A DNA stretch of 64,000 nt from contig NC_022538.1 in the NCBI RefSeq assembly GCF_000968055.1, positions 965,499-1,029,498 of the forward strand, given 5' to 3'. Under the pieces are notes generated by a model, which had not been told where the DNA came from, searched no databases, and worked only from the letters and a program-made list of their open reading frames with translations. Shown piece after piece: positions 54,415 through 63,477 of this stretch. Position 1 is the stretch's first letter. Each line of letters opens with the position of its first letter. This DNA comes from Alteracholeplasma palmae J233 (GTDB taxonomy: Bacteria; Bacillota_I; Bacilli_A; Acholeplasmatales; Acholeplasmataceae). A program made the translations under genes and the position numbers.

Positions 54415-56565
54415 TTATTTTTTGTCTAAAGCATCTTTTCTTGATAAATCAATTCTTCCTTTTTCATCAATCTTAATGCATTTAACTAATACAACATCAC
54501 CAATAGAAACAACATCTTCAACTTTCTCAACACGTTCGTTAGCAAGTTTTGATATATGAATTAATCCTTCAGTTCCTGGCCATAATTCAGCGAAAGCACC
54601 AGCAGATTTTCCTTGTTTATCCATTAATAATCTTGTAATTTTAGCTTCATATATTTCTCCAACTTTAGCTTCTTTAATTAAGTTTTGAATATATTCTGCT
54701 GTATCTTTAATAATTTGAGAATTTGAATGCATGATAAATACTCTACCATCTTGTTCAATATCAATTTTAACATTGTCATGATCTTCAATAATTTGAGTAA
54801 TGATTTTACCACCTGCACCAATAATATCACGAATTTTATCTGGGTTAACTTTAATCATCTTAACTTTAGGTGCGTATTCTGATAATTCAGGTCTTACTTC
54901 ACTGATTGTTTCTAACATATGATTTAAAATGTGTAATCTGCCTTTTTTAGCTTGTTCTAATGCTTCTTTTAAGATTTCTTTTGTAATTCCTGAGATTTTG
55001 ATATCCATTTGTAAAGCAGTAATACCATCTTTAGTACCAGCTACTTTAAAATCCATATCTCCTTCATGGTCTTCCATACCTTGAATATCTGTTAAGATTG
55101 TATAGTTTTTACCATCCATAATAAGTCCCATAGCAATTCCTGCAACTGGAGCCTTAATTGGAACACCTGCAGCCATTAATGCCATTGTTCCTGAACAGAT
55201 GGTTGCTTGTGATGAAGAACCATTAGATTCTAAGATTTCTGATACAATACGAATTGAGTATGGGAAATCTTCTTCACTAGGTAATACTTGTAATAATGCT
55301 CTTTCACCTAGGGCACCATGTCCAATTTCACGACGTCCAGGAGCACCATAACGCCCTGTTTCTCCAACTGAGAAAGGAGGGAAGTTATAATGTAACATAA
55401 ATCTTTTAGTTCCTTCTTCACCAAGTCCATCAATAATTTGATTTTCACCTAAAGATCCTAAAGTTACTACACCTAAACTTTGGGTTTGACCTCTAGTAAA
55501 TAATGCAGAACCATGTGTTCTTGGTAATAAATCAACTTTTGATGTTAATTGTCTGATTTCATCAACTTTACGTCCATCAGGTCTTACTTTATCTTCAGTG
55601 ATTAAGCGTCTTACTTCTTTTGTAACGATTGCATCAACAACTCTAGCAACTTGGCTTAAATATGAACTTTGAGCTTCACTATCAAATACTTTTACTCCAT
55701 CAATGTCTTTGAAGAAAGATTTTTTGCCAAATTCATCTATTGCTTCTGCTTTTAATTTATCTATTGCTTCATATCTTTCAAGTTTATCAAAGATTGAAAC
55801 AGCTTTAACTAATGATTTTTCATATTTAGATGATACTAATTGACTAATTGTTTCATCAATTTGGAATAAATCTGGTGTCACTTTTGTAGGGTTAATCGCT
55901 TTGATTAATTCTTCTTGGAATTCACACATTTTTTTAATTTCTTCATGTCCAAAAAGAATAGCTTCTAACATAATTTCTTCACTAATTTCTTTAGCACCAG
56001 CTTCAACCATATTAATAGCTGTTTTAGTTCCAGCGATAATTAATTCTAAATCTGATTTTTCTAATTGTTCAGGAGTTGGGTTAATAACAAATTCGTTATC
56101 AATTCTACCAACAGTAACACCAGCAATTGGTCCTAAAAATGGGATATCAGAAATACATAAAGCTACTGATGAACCAATAATAGATGCCATTTCACTTGGA
56201 TTTACTGCATCACTACTTAATACAGTATTTACAACTTGAACTTCATTTCTAAAACCTTCTTCAAAAAGTGGTCTAATTGGTCTATCAATTAGTCTTGATG
56301 TAAGTGTTTCATGTTCAGAAGGTCTACCTTCTCTTCTTAAAAATCCACCTGGGATTTTACCAGCTGCATATAATTTTTCTTGGTATATAACCATCAATGG
56401 GAAAAAATCTGCTGTACTTGCAACATTTTTTGAAACAGCTGTACTTAAAACAACTGTATCTCCATAATAAATTAATGCTGATCCGTTTGCTTGTTTAGCA
56501 ACTTCACCAATTTCAACTCTTAATGGTCTACCACCAAAAGTTGTTTCGAAAATTTTCTTTTCCAT
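54415..56565 (-). CDS. pnp: polynucleotide phosphorylase
   Basis: 716 residues. Two RNase PH domains (the second with [21 protein letters not shown], where phosphate and RNA bind), a linking alpha domain, a KH domain ([17 protein letters not shown]) and a C-terminal S1 domain ([12 protein letters not shown]...[12 protein letters not shown]). It degrades RNA 3'-5' with phosphate. AAGGAGAT precedes the ATG. In many Firmicutes pnp follows rpsO, and here the order rpsO-NUDIX-pnp is kept on the minus strand with one gene inserted. Confidence 0.97.
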   Translation of the reverse strand: MEKKIFETTFGGRPLRVEIGEVAKQANGSALIYYGDTVVLSTAVSKNVASTADFFPLMVIYQEKLYAAGKIPGGFLRREGRPSEHETLTSRLIDRPIRPLFEEGFRNEVQVVNTVLSSDAVNPSEMASIIGSSVALCISDIPFLGPIAGVTVGRIDNEFVINPTPEQLEKSDLELIIAGTKTAINMVEAGAKEISEEIMLEAILFGHEEIKKMCEFQEELIKAINPTKVTPDLFQIDETISQLVSSKYEKSLVKAVSIFDKLERYEAIDKLKAEAIDEFGKKSFFKDIDGVKVFDSEAQSSYLSQVARVVDAIVTKEVRRLITEDKVRPDGRKVDEIRQLTSKVDLLPRTHGSALFTRGQTQSLGVVTLGSLGENQIIDGLGEEGTKRFMLHYNFPPFSVGETGRYGAPGRREIGHGALGERALLQVLPSEEDFPYSIRIVSEILESNGSSSQATICSGTMALMAAGVPIKAPVAGIAMGLIMDGKNYTILTDIQGMEDHEGDMDFKVAGTKDGITALQMDIKISGITKEILKEALEQAKKGRLHILNHMLETISEVRPELSEYAPKVKMIKVNPDKIRDIIGAGGKIITQIIEDHDNVKIDIEQDGRVFIMHSNSQIIKDTAEYIQNLIKEAKVGEIYEAKITRLLMDKQGKSAGAFAELWPGTEGLIHISKLANERVEKVEDVVSIGDVVLVKCIKIDEKGRIDLSRKDALDKK

Positions 56566-56655
56566 ATAAAATCTCCTTCATTTTATATTCATATTTTTGT
56601 ATTTTTATTACCTATTACATATTACCACAGTTTAAAGAAAAAAGATATATAAACT

Positions 56656-57123
56656 TTATGAATTTATATATCTCCATTTGTTATCTATTTCATCAAAATA
56701 ATTAAAATTTTCGCTCAATTCTTCTTTATTAAAAATTTCATATAATTCATGAAAATCTGGAACTGCTTGATACTTTTCTAAATCGTTTTTATTAATCCAA
56801 AATACTTTTCCTTCATTTGAACTTTGAAGTTCTCCTTCAAATTCATTTGTTTTGTATAAGAAAACAATATAGCGGTATTCTTTATTTTTACTTGTAAACT
56901 GTTTCATACCACATATTCTAGGGTTTTTAATTGTCAGACCTGTTTCTTCAAATACTTCTCTTATAACAGATTGGTTAAATGATTCATCTTTTTCGACATG
57001 TCCTCCAGGAAAAGTGAGTCCTTTCCAATTTGGGTCTATTCTATCTAAAACTAATATTTCATCACCTTTGTATACCATACACATGTTTGTTAAAATACAT
57101 TTTTCAGTTCTATCCATTTTCAA
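56656..57123 (-). CDS. NUDIX hydrolase, MutT/8-oxo-dGTP type
   Basis: 155 residues. The complete NUDIX box GGHVEKDESFNQSVIREVFEETGL agrees with GX5EX7REUXEEXGU. The NMCMVYKGDEILVLDRIDPNWKGLTFPGG start is like MutT-type 8-oxo-dGTP diphosphatases of Gram-positive bacteria (MutX-like). It lies between rpsO and pnp on the same strand. Confidence 0.88.
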   Translation of the reverse strand: MKMDRTEKCILTNMCMVYKGDEILVLDRIDPNWKGLTFPGGHVEKDESFNQSVIREVFEETGLTIKNPRICGMKQFTSKNKEYRYIVFLYKTNEFEGELQSSNEGKVFWINKNDLEKYQAVPDFHELYEIFNKEELSENFNYFDEIDNKWRYINS

Positions 57124-57136
57124 TAACCTTTCTTTA

Positions 57137-57164
57137 GAAAAAAAGACTTGAATATCAAGTCTTT
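57137..57164 (-). terminator. intrinsic terminator of rpsO
   Basis: AAAGACTTG/CAAGTCTTT stem overlapping the rpsO stop, with U-run on the minus strand. Confidence 0.87.
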
Positions 57165-57432
57165 ATCTACGTAATCCTAATTTTGCAATTAATTCTTGGT
57201 AACGTGTAACATCTGAGTTACGTAAGTATTTAAGTAGATTACGTCTGTGACCAATCTTCATAAATAAACCACGTTTAGAGTGGAAATCATGAATATGATT
57301 TTGTAAGTGAGCGTTTAAATCGTTGATTTCACTTGTTAAAATAGCGATTTGAACTTCTGGTGAACCAGTGTCTCCTTCAAAACGTGCATATTCTTTGATA
57401 ATTGCTTGTTTAGCTTCTTTAGATAATGCCAT
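57163..57432 (-). CDS. rpsO: 30S ribosomal protein S15
   Basis: 89 residues, exact family length. [39 protein letters not shown] and [27 protein letters not shown] are the S15 signature, which binds the central domain of 16S rRNA. GGAGG precedes the ATG. The leader holds a perfect hairpin (57467-57488) at a place where S15 autoregulatory structures are often found. Confidence 0.98.
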   Translation of the reverse strand: MALSKEAKQAIIKEYARFEGDTGSPEVQIAILTSEINDLNAHLQNHIHDFHSKRGLFMKIGHRRNLLKYLRNSDVTRYQELIAKLGLRR

Positions 57433-57466
57433 TGTATTTCCTCCATTGTCTCATTTAACTGAAGAT

Positions 57467-57488
57467 AAGCATGCATGGCATGATGCTT
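57467..57488 (-). promoter_or_regulatory. hairpin in the rpsO leader
   Basis: AAGCAT/ATGCTT stem, extendable to an imperfect inner stem, 35 bases before the rpsO ATG and with no U-run, so unlike a terminator. A possible S15 autoregulation element, or a processing site. Confidence 0.4.
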
Positions 57489-57554
57489 TCCTCGTTAACG
57501 ACTATTAATATTTTATCATAATATCATATTTTGTCAATAAACATTATTAAAAAT

Positions 57555-57578
57555 TAAAAAGACGAATCATCGTCTTTA
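57555..57578 (-). terminator. intrinsic terminator of darA
   Basis: AAAGACG/CGTCTTT stem with a 6-nt loop and U-run on the minus strand. Confidence 0.82.
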
Positions 57579-57584
57579 TATTTA

Positions 57585-57908
57585 TTATAATTTAATGAAT
57601 TGATCCACGTTTAAAATAAACACTGTTGCCCCACCAATTGATACTTCAATTGGTAAAGAAGAAAATGCACCAAATTCGTTAACAATTGTATTTGGAACTA
57701 TTTTAGAACGCTTTTTACTATGTTTTTCAATAACATCTAAAACTTCAGGTACTTTTTCATCATTAACACCAATAATGAATGTTGCGTTACCTTCTCTTAA
57801 GAAGTTACCTTTGGTTGCGAGTCTAGTTGCAAAAAATTTTTCTTTTACTAATCCTTTTTGAACTTTACTTGCATCATCATTTGAAACTACTGCTAATACT
57901 AATTTCAT
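57585..57908 (-). CDS. darA: cyclic-di-AMP receptor DarA/PstA (PII-like, DUF970)
   Basis: 107 residues. LVLAVVSNDDASKVQKGLVKEKFFATRLATKGNFLREGNATFIIG and KRSKIVPNTI...GGATVFILNVD match the small PII-like cyclic-di-AMP receptors of Firmicutes (DarA/YaaQ, PstA). They bind c-di-AMP at the trimer interface and link potassium and osmotic signalling to unknown targets. Presence implies c-di-AMP signalling in this organism. Neighbour of ribF and truB on the same strand. Confidence 0.93.
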   Translation of the reverse strand: MKLVLAVVSNDDASKVQKGLVKEKFFATRLATKGNFLREGNATFIIGVNDEKVPEVLDVIEKHSKKRSKIVPNTIVNEFGAFSSLPIEVSIGGATVFILNVDQFIKL

Positions 57909-57933
57909 AATATCACCTCATATTGTTATTATA

Positions 57934-58839
57934 TCATATGTTCTTTTTTTTGTTAATTATTTTTGTTTGTAGGATATCATCATTAATTTGTTTAATTAAT
58001 TCTTCTTTACTAGAAAACTTCAATTCAGTTCTCAAATAGTTGATAAATTTAACTTCTATTGCTTTACCGTAGATATTTTCATTAAAATCATGAATAAAAA
58101 CTTCTAATCGCTTCTTTTTTACATTATTAAGCGTGGGATTATATCCAAGGCTTGCTGTCCCTACATATTCTTTATTATCAATTACCACTTTAACGTAGTA
58201 AACACCTATTTTAGGTAGATAATAGTTTTTATAGTCAACATTAGCCGTTGGAAAGCCAATAGTTCTTCCTACTTTATCCCCATGTTCAATAATGCCTTTA
58301 ATACTATATTCATGACCTAAAGCTTCTTTTACTTCATCAAGTTTTCCATTATCTAATAATTGTTTGATATACGTTGTTGAAATTTTATTTAAATTAACAT
58401 TATAATCTTCTAAAAGTACAACATCAAAATGGTTAAGCAAATCTAAATATGTGCCTGCACCTTTATGTCCAAATTTAGCATCTTTACCAACAACTACACG
58501 TTTAACATTGTATTTTTTAAGTAACTCTATAAATTGCTCTTTCGTTAGACTTGAAAAATCACTGTCAAATTTAAGTAAAAAAAGATAATCTATTCCATAT
58601 TCTGAAAAAATTTGTTTTTTATCATCGCTAGTAGTTAATCTAGGCTCATCAGTTTTTTTAAAAAAATCAATCGGATGTGGATCAAAAGTCATCAAAGCGT
58701 GTTGAGTATCCTTAAAAGATATAACTGTTTGAATCATTTTTTGATGTCCTAAATGAACACCGTCAAAATTACCAATAGCAAGTGTTAATTCCGGATTTGA
58801 GAAAGCTGGATTAAGTTCAAGTTTATTAATTATTTTCAT
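57934..58839 (-). CDS. ribF: bifunctional riboflavin kinase / FAD synthetase
   Basis: 301 residues. The N-terminal adenylyltransferase domain has GNFDGVHLGHQKMI with the HxGH motif, and RVVVGKDAKFGHKGAG. The C-terminal flavokinase domain has GRTIGFPTANVDYKN and IHDFNENIYGK. It makes FMN and FAD from riboflavin. truB is immediately upstream on the same strand, as in many Firmicutes. FMN is relevant to the FMN-binding-type lipoprotein at 26.4 kb, although no ApbE gene is in this window. Confidence 0.95.
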   Translation of the reverse strand: MKIINKLELNPAFSNPELTLAIGNFDGVHLGHQKMIQTVISFKDTQHALMTFDPHPIDFFKKTDEPRLTTSDDKKQIFSEYGIDYLFLLKFDSDFSSLTKEQFIELLKKYNVKRVVVGKDAKFGHKGAGTYLDLLNHFDVVLLEDYNVNLNKISTTYIKQLLDNGKLDEVKEALGHEYSIKGIIEHGDKVGRTIGFPTANVDYKNYYLPKIGVYYVKVVIDNKEYVGTASLGYNPTLNNVKKKRLEVFIHDFNENIYGKAIEVKFINYLRTELKFSSKEELIKQINDDILQTKIINKKKNI

Positions 58840-58857
58840 TTTATACCTTCTTACTTC

Positions 58858-59715
58858 TTAGAAAAAATAGACTGGTTTATATTTTGTAGTATTTTTTTCT
58901 ACTACATCATAATAAGCAATCCATTGTTTATTTTGGTCTACAACAATAAATGGTTCCTCAGTTACAATTTGTCTTTCATCTAGATAAACACCATTTTTTA
59001 CTAATTTTATTAAATAAGGTGATAATTCTAGTTTATTACTTTTTTCTAATAATGACTGATCTGTTATTAAGTCTTTTTCTGTTACCTCATCAATTGATTT
59101 AGCGTCTTTCAGAAAATAAGTTCCTATTTGTGTTCGGTTCAGTTCTTTTAAGGTCCCTACTGTATTCACTTTTAAAGCAATATCTAAAGCAAGGCTTCTA
59201 ATATAGGTACCTTTTGAAACATGAGCATCAAAAGAAAATTCATTATTCATTAATTCAGATGTTTGTTTTAATTGATATATTGTAACATTTCGTTTAGGGA
59301 TATCGACTTCAATGCCTTTTCTTGCTAAATCATACATCTTTTGTCCTTTGATTTTAATAGCTGAATACATTGGAGGCTTTTGATCATATGTTAATCCATT
59401 ATAAAAATGAATAGCATTTTTCAGTTTGTCTTGTGACACAATAATGTCTTTTTTTTCTACTAAATTACCGGTTATATCGTAAGTATCATATTTTTCATTT
59501 AGAATCATTACTGCAGAATAGGCTTTATCTAAGTCATCAAATAAAAAAGATAATTTAGTGGCATTCCCAACCATAATAATTAAAAGTCCTGTAGCAAACG
59601 GATCTAAAGTCCCAGTATGACCCACTTTTTTTAGATTAAACTTTTTTTTAATTTTAAAAACTACATCATGAGAAGTCATCCCAGAAGGTTTATTAATAAG
59701 AAAGATTCCGTTCAT
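58858..59715 (-). CDS. truB: tRNA pseudouridine synthase B
   Basis: 285 residues. GIFLINKPSGMTSHDVV, then GHTGTLDPFATGLL with catalytic Asp38, MYSAIKIKGQKMYDLARKG and KGTYIRSLALD. It makes pseudouridine 55 in tRNA. ATG 59715 has TAGGTGA upstream at good spacing; the TTG two codons earlier is unnecessary. ribF follows 18 bases downstream in one operon. Confidence 0.96.
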   Translation of the reverse strand: MNGIFLINKPSGMTSHDVVFKIKKKFNLKKVGHTGTLDPFATGLLIIMVGNATKLSFLFDDLDKAYSAVMILNEKYDTYDITGNLVEKKDIIVSQDKLKNAIHFYNGLTYDQKPPMYSAIKIKGQKMYDLARKGIEVDIPKRNVTIYQLKQTSELMNNEFSFDAHVSKGTYIRSLALDIALKVNTVGTLKELNRTQIGTYFLKDAKSIDEVTEKDLITDQSLLEKSNKLELSPYLIKLVKNGVYLDERQIVTEEPFIVVDQNKQWIAYYDVVEKNTTKYKPVYFF

Positions 59716-59787
59716 TTTCAATCACCTATACTATTATAACATTAAGAGAAGTATATTTATGAAATAAACTTTTTATATTTAAAATAA

Positions 59788-59808
59788 AAAAACATGCATC
59801 GCATGTTT
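59788..59808 (-). terminator. intrinsic terminator of trxA
   Basis: AACATGC/GCATGTT stem with a 3-nt loop and U-run on the minus strand. Confidence 0.87.
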
Positions 59809-59818
59809 TAATTATTTT

Positions 59819-60127
59819 TTATTTATATTGTTCGATCCAAGCTTCTAGCTTTTCACGTGGTTGGTAGCCGCTTTGTCTAGCTACTTCTTTACCATCTTTG
59901 TAAAGAACAAGTGTTGGAACGCTTTTGATTTGACTATCAATTGCTAAAGGACGGAATTTGTCTATATCAACTTTATAAACTGGCATCTCAGTCACTTCAT
60001 TACTCATTTCTTCTAAAACTGGCATCAACATCTTACATGGCCCACACCATGTAGCAAAATAATCAACTAAAACAAGACCCTTGTTGTCAATTACTTCTTT
60101 GTAATCTTCACCGCGATATTCAATCAT
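59819..60127 (-). CDS. trxA: thioredoxin
   Basis: 102 residues. ATWCGPCKMLMPVLEE holds the redox pair Cys28/Cys31, and SVPTLVLYKDGKEV the cis-Pro loop. Reduces protein disulfides. AAGGAGG precedes the ATG. A TATAAT-like box lies at 60171-60176 on the minus strand, so trxA probably has its own promoter and is not only read from mutS2. Confidence 0.97.
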   Translation of the reverse strand: MIEYRGEDYKEVIDNKGLVLVDYFATWCGPCKMLMPVLEEMSNEVTEMPVYKVDIDKFRPLAIDSQIKSVPTLVLYKDGKEVARQSGYQPREKLEAWIEQYK

Positions 60128-60198
60128 CGTTGGCGCCTCCTTCTTAATTTTCCTACTTTTATTATATGCTTTAAATCCTTTTTTTTCAAGCCTTACGC

Positions 60199-62511
60199 TT
60201 ACTTTAGGCTTACAACTGTCACTCCGTTTAGCCCTTCTCCTTCTTTTCCGAAGCGATATGAGTCAACATAGGGTGATTTTTTCAAATATTCATAAACTGC
60301 ATTTCTTACAGCACCTGTACCAAAACCATGGATAATTCTGATAAAAGGCATGTTTGCCAAGAAGGCTTTATCCATTGCCTTATCGATAGCATCACCTACT
60401 TCTTCGTATCTGTATCCTCTTAAGTCAAGTTCGATGGATGCATTTTTATTAGGAGTTTGTCCCTGAAGTTTAACCTTTTTTTCTATCTTAGTTTTAGTTT
60501 TACTTTGATTTTTTTCAAGTTCTAAATCATTTTTAGGAAAACTTAAAGTAAAACTACCAAATTCTACTAGATACTTATTATTCGTGATTTTTTTGACAAT
60601 CCCTCTTTGTTGGTAGGATTTAATTAAGACAATATCATTTACCTTAATCTCTTCTTTATTTTCTAGTTTAGGAGTTGTTATTTCTTTATTAATTTGATGC
60701 TTAGCTTTTGCTAATTCAGGTTGACTTAGTTTTTCTTTTTGTTTCAGTTCTTCAATTAAAGAACTTGCTTGTGCTTTTAGTTCATGCCACTTAATTTCTT
60801 CTTTTTCTTTAACTTTTTTAAGTTCATTTTCAAATTCTACTTGTTGTTTTTTAAGTTCATTTTCATATGATAATTTAGCATTTAGTAATTCTTTTTTACT
60901 TTGTTCTAAAGATAATTTTTCTTCTTCAAGCATTTTTTTCTCATGATTCAGTCTATCAATCACTTTAGTTAAATCAGACTCATATCTTTTACTTAACTCA
61001 GTTGCCTCTTTGATAACTGACTCTTTTAATCCAAGGCTTTTAGCAATTAATAAAGCATTAGATGAACCACTAATTCCCATTTGTAGTTTATAAAGTGGTT
61101 TTAATGTTTCATGATCAAAAGCCATGCTAGCTGGAATAATTTCTTTATGTTCAAAGCCGTATTGCTTAATTTCAGAATAGTGGGTTGTTACTAGCAAAGT
61201 TACTTTGTGTTTTCTAATTTCATTTAACAATGCCATCGCAAGAGAAACACCTTCATTAGGATCTGTTCCGCTTCCAATTTCATCAATTAAAATAAGTTGG
61301 TTATCATCTAGGGTATCAATCATTTTTTTAAGTTTAACTAGATGTGATGAGAATGTAGATAAGGATTGTTCAATCGATTGTTCATCACCAATATCAGAAA
61401 ATATTTTATGATAAATACTAAGTTCACTTTCACTATCTAGTGGAACTAAGATTCCTGATTGCATCATTAATGTTAAGAGTCCTACTGTTTTTAAAACAAC
61501 TGTTTTACCACCCGTATTAGGTCCTGTAATAAGCATAATTGGTCGTTCTTTAGTTAATTTTAAATTCAAAGGGACAATCTTGTCTTTATCAATTAAAGGG
61601 TGTCTACCATTAATAATATGGATGTTACCATTACTATTAATTTTAGGAATACTTGCCTCAATTTCTATTGCATAACATGCCTTTGCATGAACAAAGTCAA
61701 GGTAAGTTAATTGTTTTAAATTTTTATATAAATTTTCTTTTTCTGCAAGAATATCGCTTGTAATAATCATTAAAACTCTATTGATTTCTTGTTGTTCTAA
61801 ATTATTCAAGTGTTCTAAATCTTGAGTTGCTTGTCTAATATCTTCAGGCTCAATATAGATAGTTTGTCCAGTTTGAGAAACATCATGGATAATCCCATTA
61901 ACTTTATTTTTATAAGTTTCTTTTATTCCAATACAATATCTAGAATTTCTTAGTACAATAACAGATTCATTTAGGTAACTTGAATATTTTGTTAAAAGTT
62001 TGCTTAAAACATCATTTATTTTTTCGTTTTGTTTTTTAATTGATTTTCTTATACCAAATAATTCTACTGTTGCTTGATCTTTAATTAAATTTTTATCATC
62101 AATATAGTGATCTAATTTTTTAATCAAGGTATCGTTATTTTCTAAATTAAATAGTTCTTCAATTTGAGTATATGATTTTTTATCTTTTATACGTTGGTAG
62201 TACTCTTTTACTTCTTTTTCTAGTTTTAAGTATAGTTTTACTAAGAGAATTTCTTCTAAATTTAAAAAACCTGTTTTATCACTTTTCTCAATCAAATAAA
62301 AAATATCAAAGTCTTGCACAAAAGGAACTTTACCATAAGCATAGTTTAATCTTAAAAGCTCATCGGTTTCCGCAAGTAACTTTTTTATTTTTGTTATATC
62401 AGTAATTGGGCTTAATAAAGTTATATGTTTCTTTGCAGTTTGCGTGTATGCATATTTCAATATTCTTTCTTGAATTTCCAAGAACTCTAGAGTTTTTAAA
62501 TCAAAGGTCAT
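60199..62511 (-). CDS. mutS2: MutS2 family ATPase with Smr endonuclease domain
   Basis: 770 residues. The MutS core and clamp (about 1-300) precede Walker A GPNTGGKTVVLKT, LIDEIGSGTDPNEG (Walker B) and the TTHYSE block. A long Lys/Glu coiled coil (about 510-620) and a KOW-like part lead to the C-terminal Smr domain with LDLRGYRYEEV and IIHGFGTGAVR. It lacks the mismatch-recognition domain I. In Bacillus MutS2 acts in ribosome collision rescue, and elsewhere it suppresses recombination. It diverges from the rnhC-like gene. Confidence 0.95.
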   Translation of the reverse strand: MTFDLKTLEFLEIQERILKYAYTQTAKKHITLLSPITDITKIKKLLAETDELLRLNYAYGKVPFVQDFDIFYLIEKSDKTGFLNLEEILLVKLYLKLEKEVKEYYQRIKDKKSYTQIEELFNLENNDTLIKKLDHYIDDKNLIKDQATVELFGIRKSIKKQNEKINDVLSKLLTKYSSYLNESVIVLRNSRYCIGIKETYKNKVNGIIHDVSQTGQTIYIEPEDIRQATQDLEHLNNLEQQEINRVLMIITSDILAEKENLYKNLKQLTYLDFVHAKACYAIEIEASIPKINSNGNIHIINGRHPLIDKDKIVPLNLKLTKERPIMLITGPNTGGKTVVLKTVGLLTLMMQSGILVPLDSESELSIYHKIFSDIGDEQSIEQSLSTFSSHLVKLKKMIDTLDDNQLILIDEIGSGTDPNEGVSLAMALLNEIRKHKVTLLVTTHYSEIKQYGFEHKEIIPASMAFDHETLKPLYKLQMGISGSSNALLIAKSLGLKESVIKEATELSKRYESDLTKVIDRLNHEKKMLEEEKLSLEQSKKELLNAKLSYENELKKQQVEFENELKKVKEKEEIKWHELKAQASSLIEELKQKEKLSQPELAKAKHQINKEITTPKLENKEEIKVNDIVLIKSYQQRGIVKKITNNKYLVEFGSFTLSFPKNDLELEKNQSKTKTKIEKKVKLQGQTPNKNASIELDLRGYRYEEVGDAIDKAMDKAFLANMPFIRIIHGFGTGAVRNAVYEYLKKSPYVDSYRFGKEGEGLNGVTVVSLK

Positions 62512-62567
62512 TTCCTTAGCCTACAACTTTTCTTAATTTTATGTTATAATGTAATTGAGGTGTGTCC

Positions 62568-63428
62568 ATGAAACATTATACAATGAATTTGTCTGAGTCT
62601 CAACTAAATCAATTAAAAAATGGTTATAGCAGTTTTATAAAGGCTTCTGATAGTGAAGCTGTCTTTTTTATTGCAGAGCATAATCAGACCACTATCACAG
62701 CTTTAAAAAATGGTAAAGTTACCATTGAAGGAATTGAAATTAATAATGAATTAGTTTTAATTAAGAATTTTTTAAATATTAAGGATTACGAGGCAGTTGG
62801 TTCTAGTGATGCTGGATCACTAGATGTTTTTGGCCCTGTTGTCATTTGTTCTACTTATGTCTCTTTGGAAGATATTGCTTTTTTAGAAACCCTTGATATC
62901 GGTATTCAAAGAACTATTTCAATGAAAAAAATAGTTGAGATTGCCCCTATTATAGCAAAAAGGCTTACTCACTCAATTGTCATACTAAAACCTTTTAAGT
63001 ATAACGAGTTATCTAAAAATGGATTTAACATGAATAAGATTAAATCGCTTCTTAATAACCATATGATTATTAAAACAACGGCTAAAATTGATAAAACTAT
63101 TCCTGTTATTCTAGAACAATACTGTAATCCAAATAATTATTTCAATTATTTAAAGGAAGAAAAATTAGTCTATAGAGATATTGAGTTTAGTGAAAAATCA
63201 GAAACTCCACATATTAGTGTTTTAGTCTCTTCTATTATCGCTAAGTATGCTTACTTAGTTGAGATGCATAGACTGAGTAAAAAACTTAATCTGAAATTGA
63301 AACTTGGTGCTACAAAAGATGTTGATGAACAAATTCTTGAAGTCGTTAATACTCATGGTTCTAAAGTTTTAATTGAAGTGGCTAAGTGCAATTTCAAAAA
63401 CATCACTAAGCAAAATATTGAATTTTAA
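62568..63428 (+). CDS. rnhC: RNase HIII homologue with altered catalytic residues
   Basis: 286 residues with the RNase HIII layout: an N-terminal TBP-like RNA/DNA-binding domain (about 1-65), then the RNase H domain. The normal GSDEVGTGDxFGP reads GSSDAGSLDVFGP here (S80 D81 where D-E stands). The DSKK block reads IQRTISMKK. The DQF-type Asp is Glu183 in ILEQY. Only the late Asp region near 251-253 and the closing EVAKCNFKNIT are conserved. It is probably catalytically dead or changed, yet the frame is intact. ATG 62568 follows GAGGTG; GTG 62562 is inside that site. Divergent from mutS2. Confidence 0.8.
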   Translation: MKHYTMNLSESQLNQLKNGYSSFIKASDSEAVFFIAEHNQTTITALKNGKVTIEGIEINNELVLIKNFLNIKDYEAVGSSDAGSLDVFGPVVICSTYVSLEDIAFLETLDIGIQRTISMKKIVEIAPIIAKRLTHSIVILKPFKYNELSKNGFNMNKIKSLLNNHMIIKTTAKIDKTIPVILEQYCNPNNYFNYLKEEKLVYRDIEFSEKSETPHISVLVSSIIAKYAYLVEMHRLSKKLNLKLKLGATKDVDEQILEVVNTHGSKVLIEVAKCNFKNITKQNIEF

Positions 63429-63433
63429 CATTA

Positions 63434-63476
63434 AACAATCTACCCATTTTTAAAATTTGAGTAGATTGTTTTTTAT
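63434..63476. terminator. bidirectional terminator between the rnhC-like gene and the end gene
   Basis: 11-bp perfect stem AAACAATCTAC/GTAGATTGTTT with a 17-nt loop; A/T-runs on both sides allow use in both directions. Confidence 0.87.
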
Positions 63477-63477
63477 T

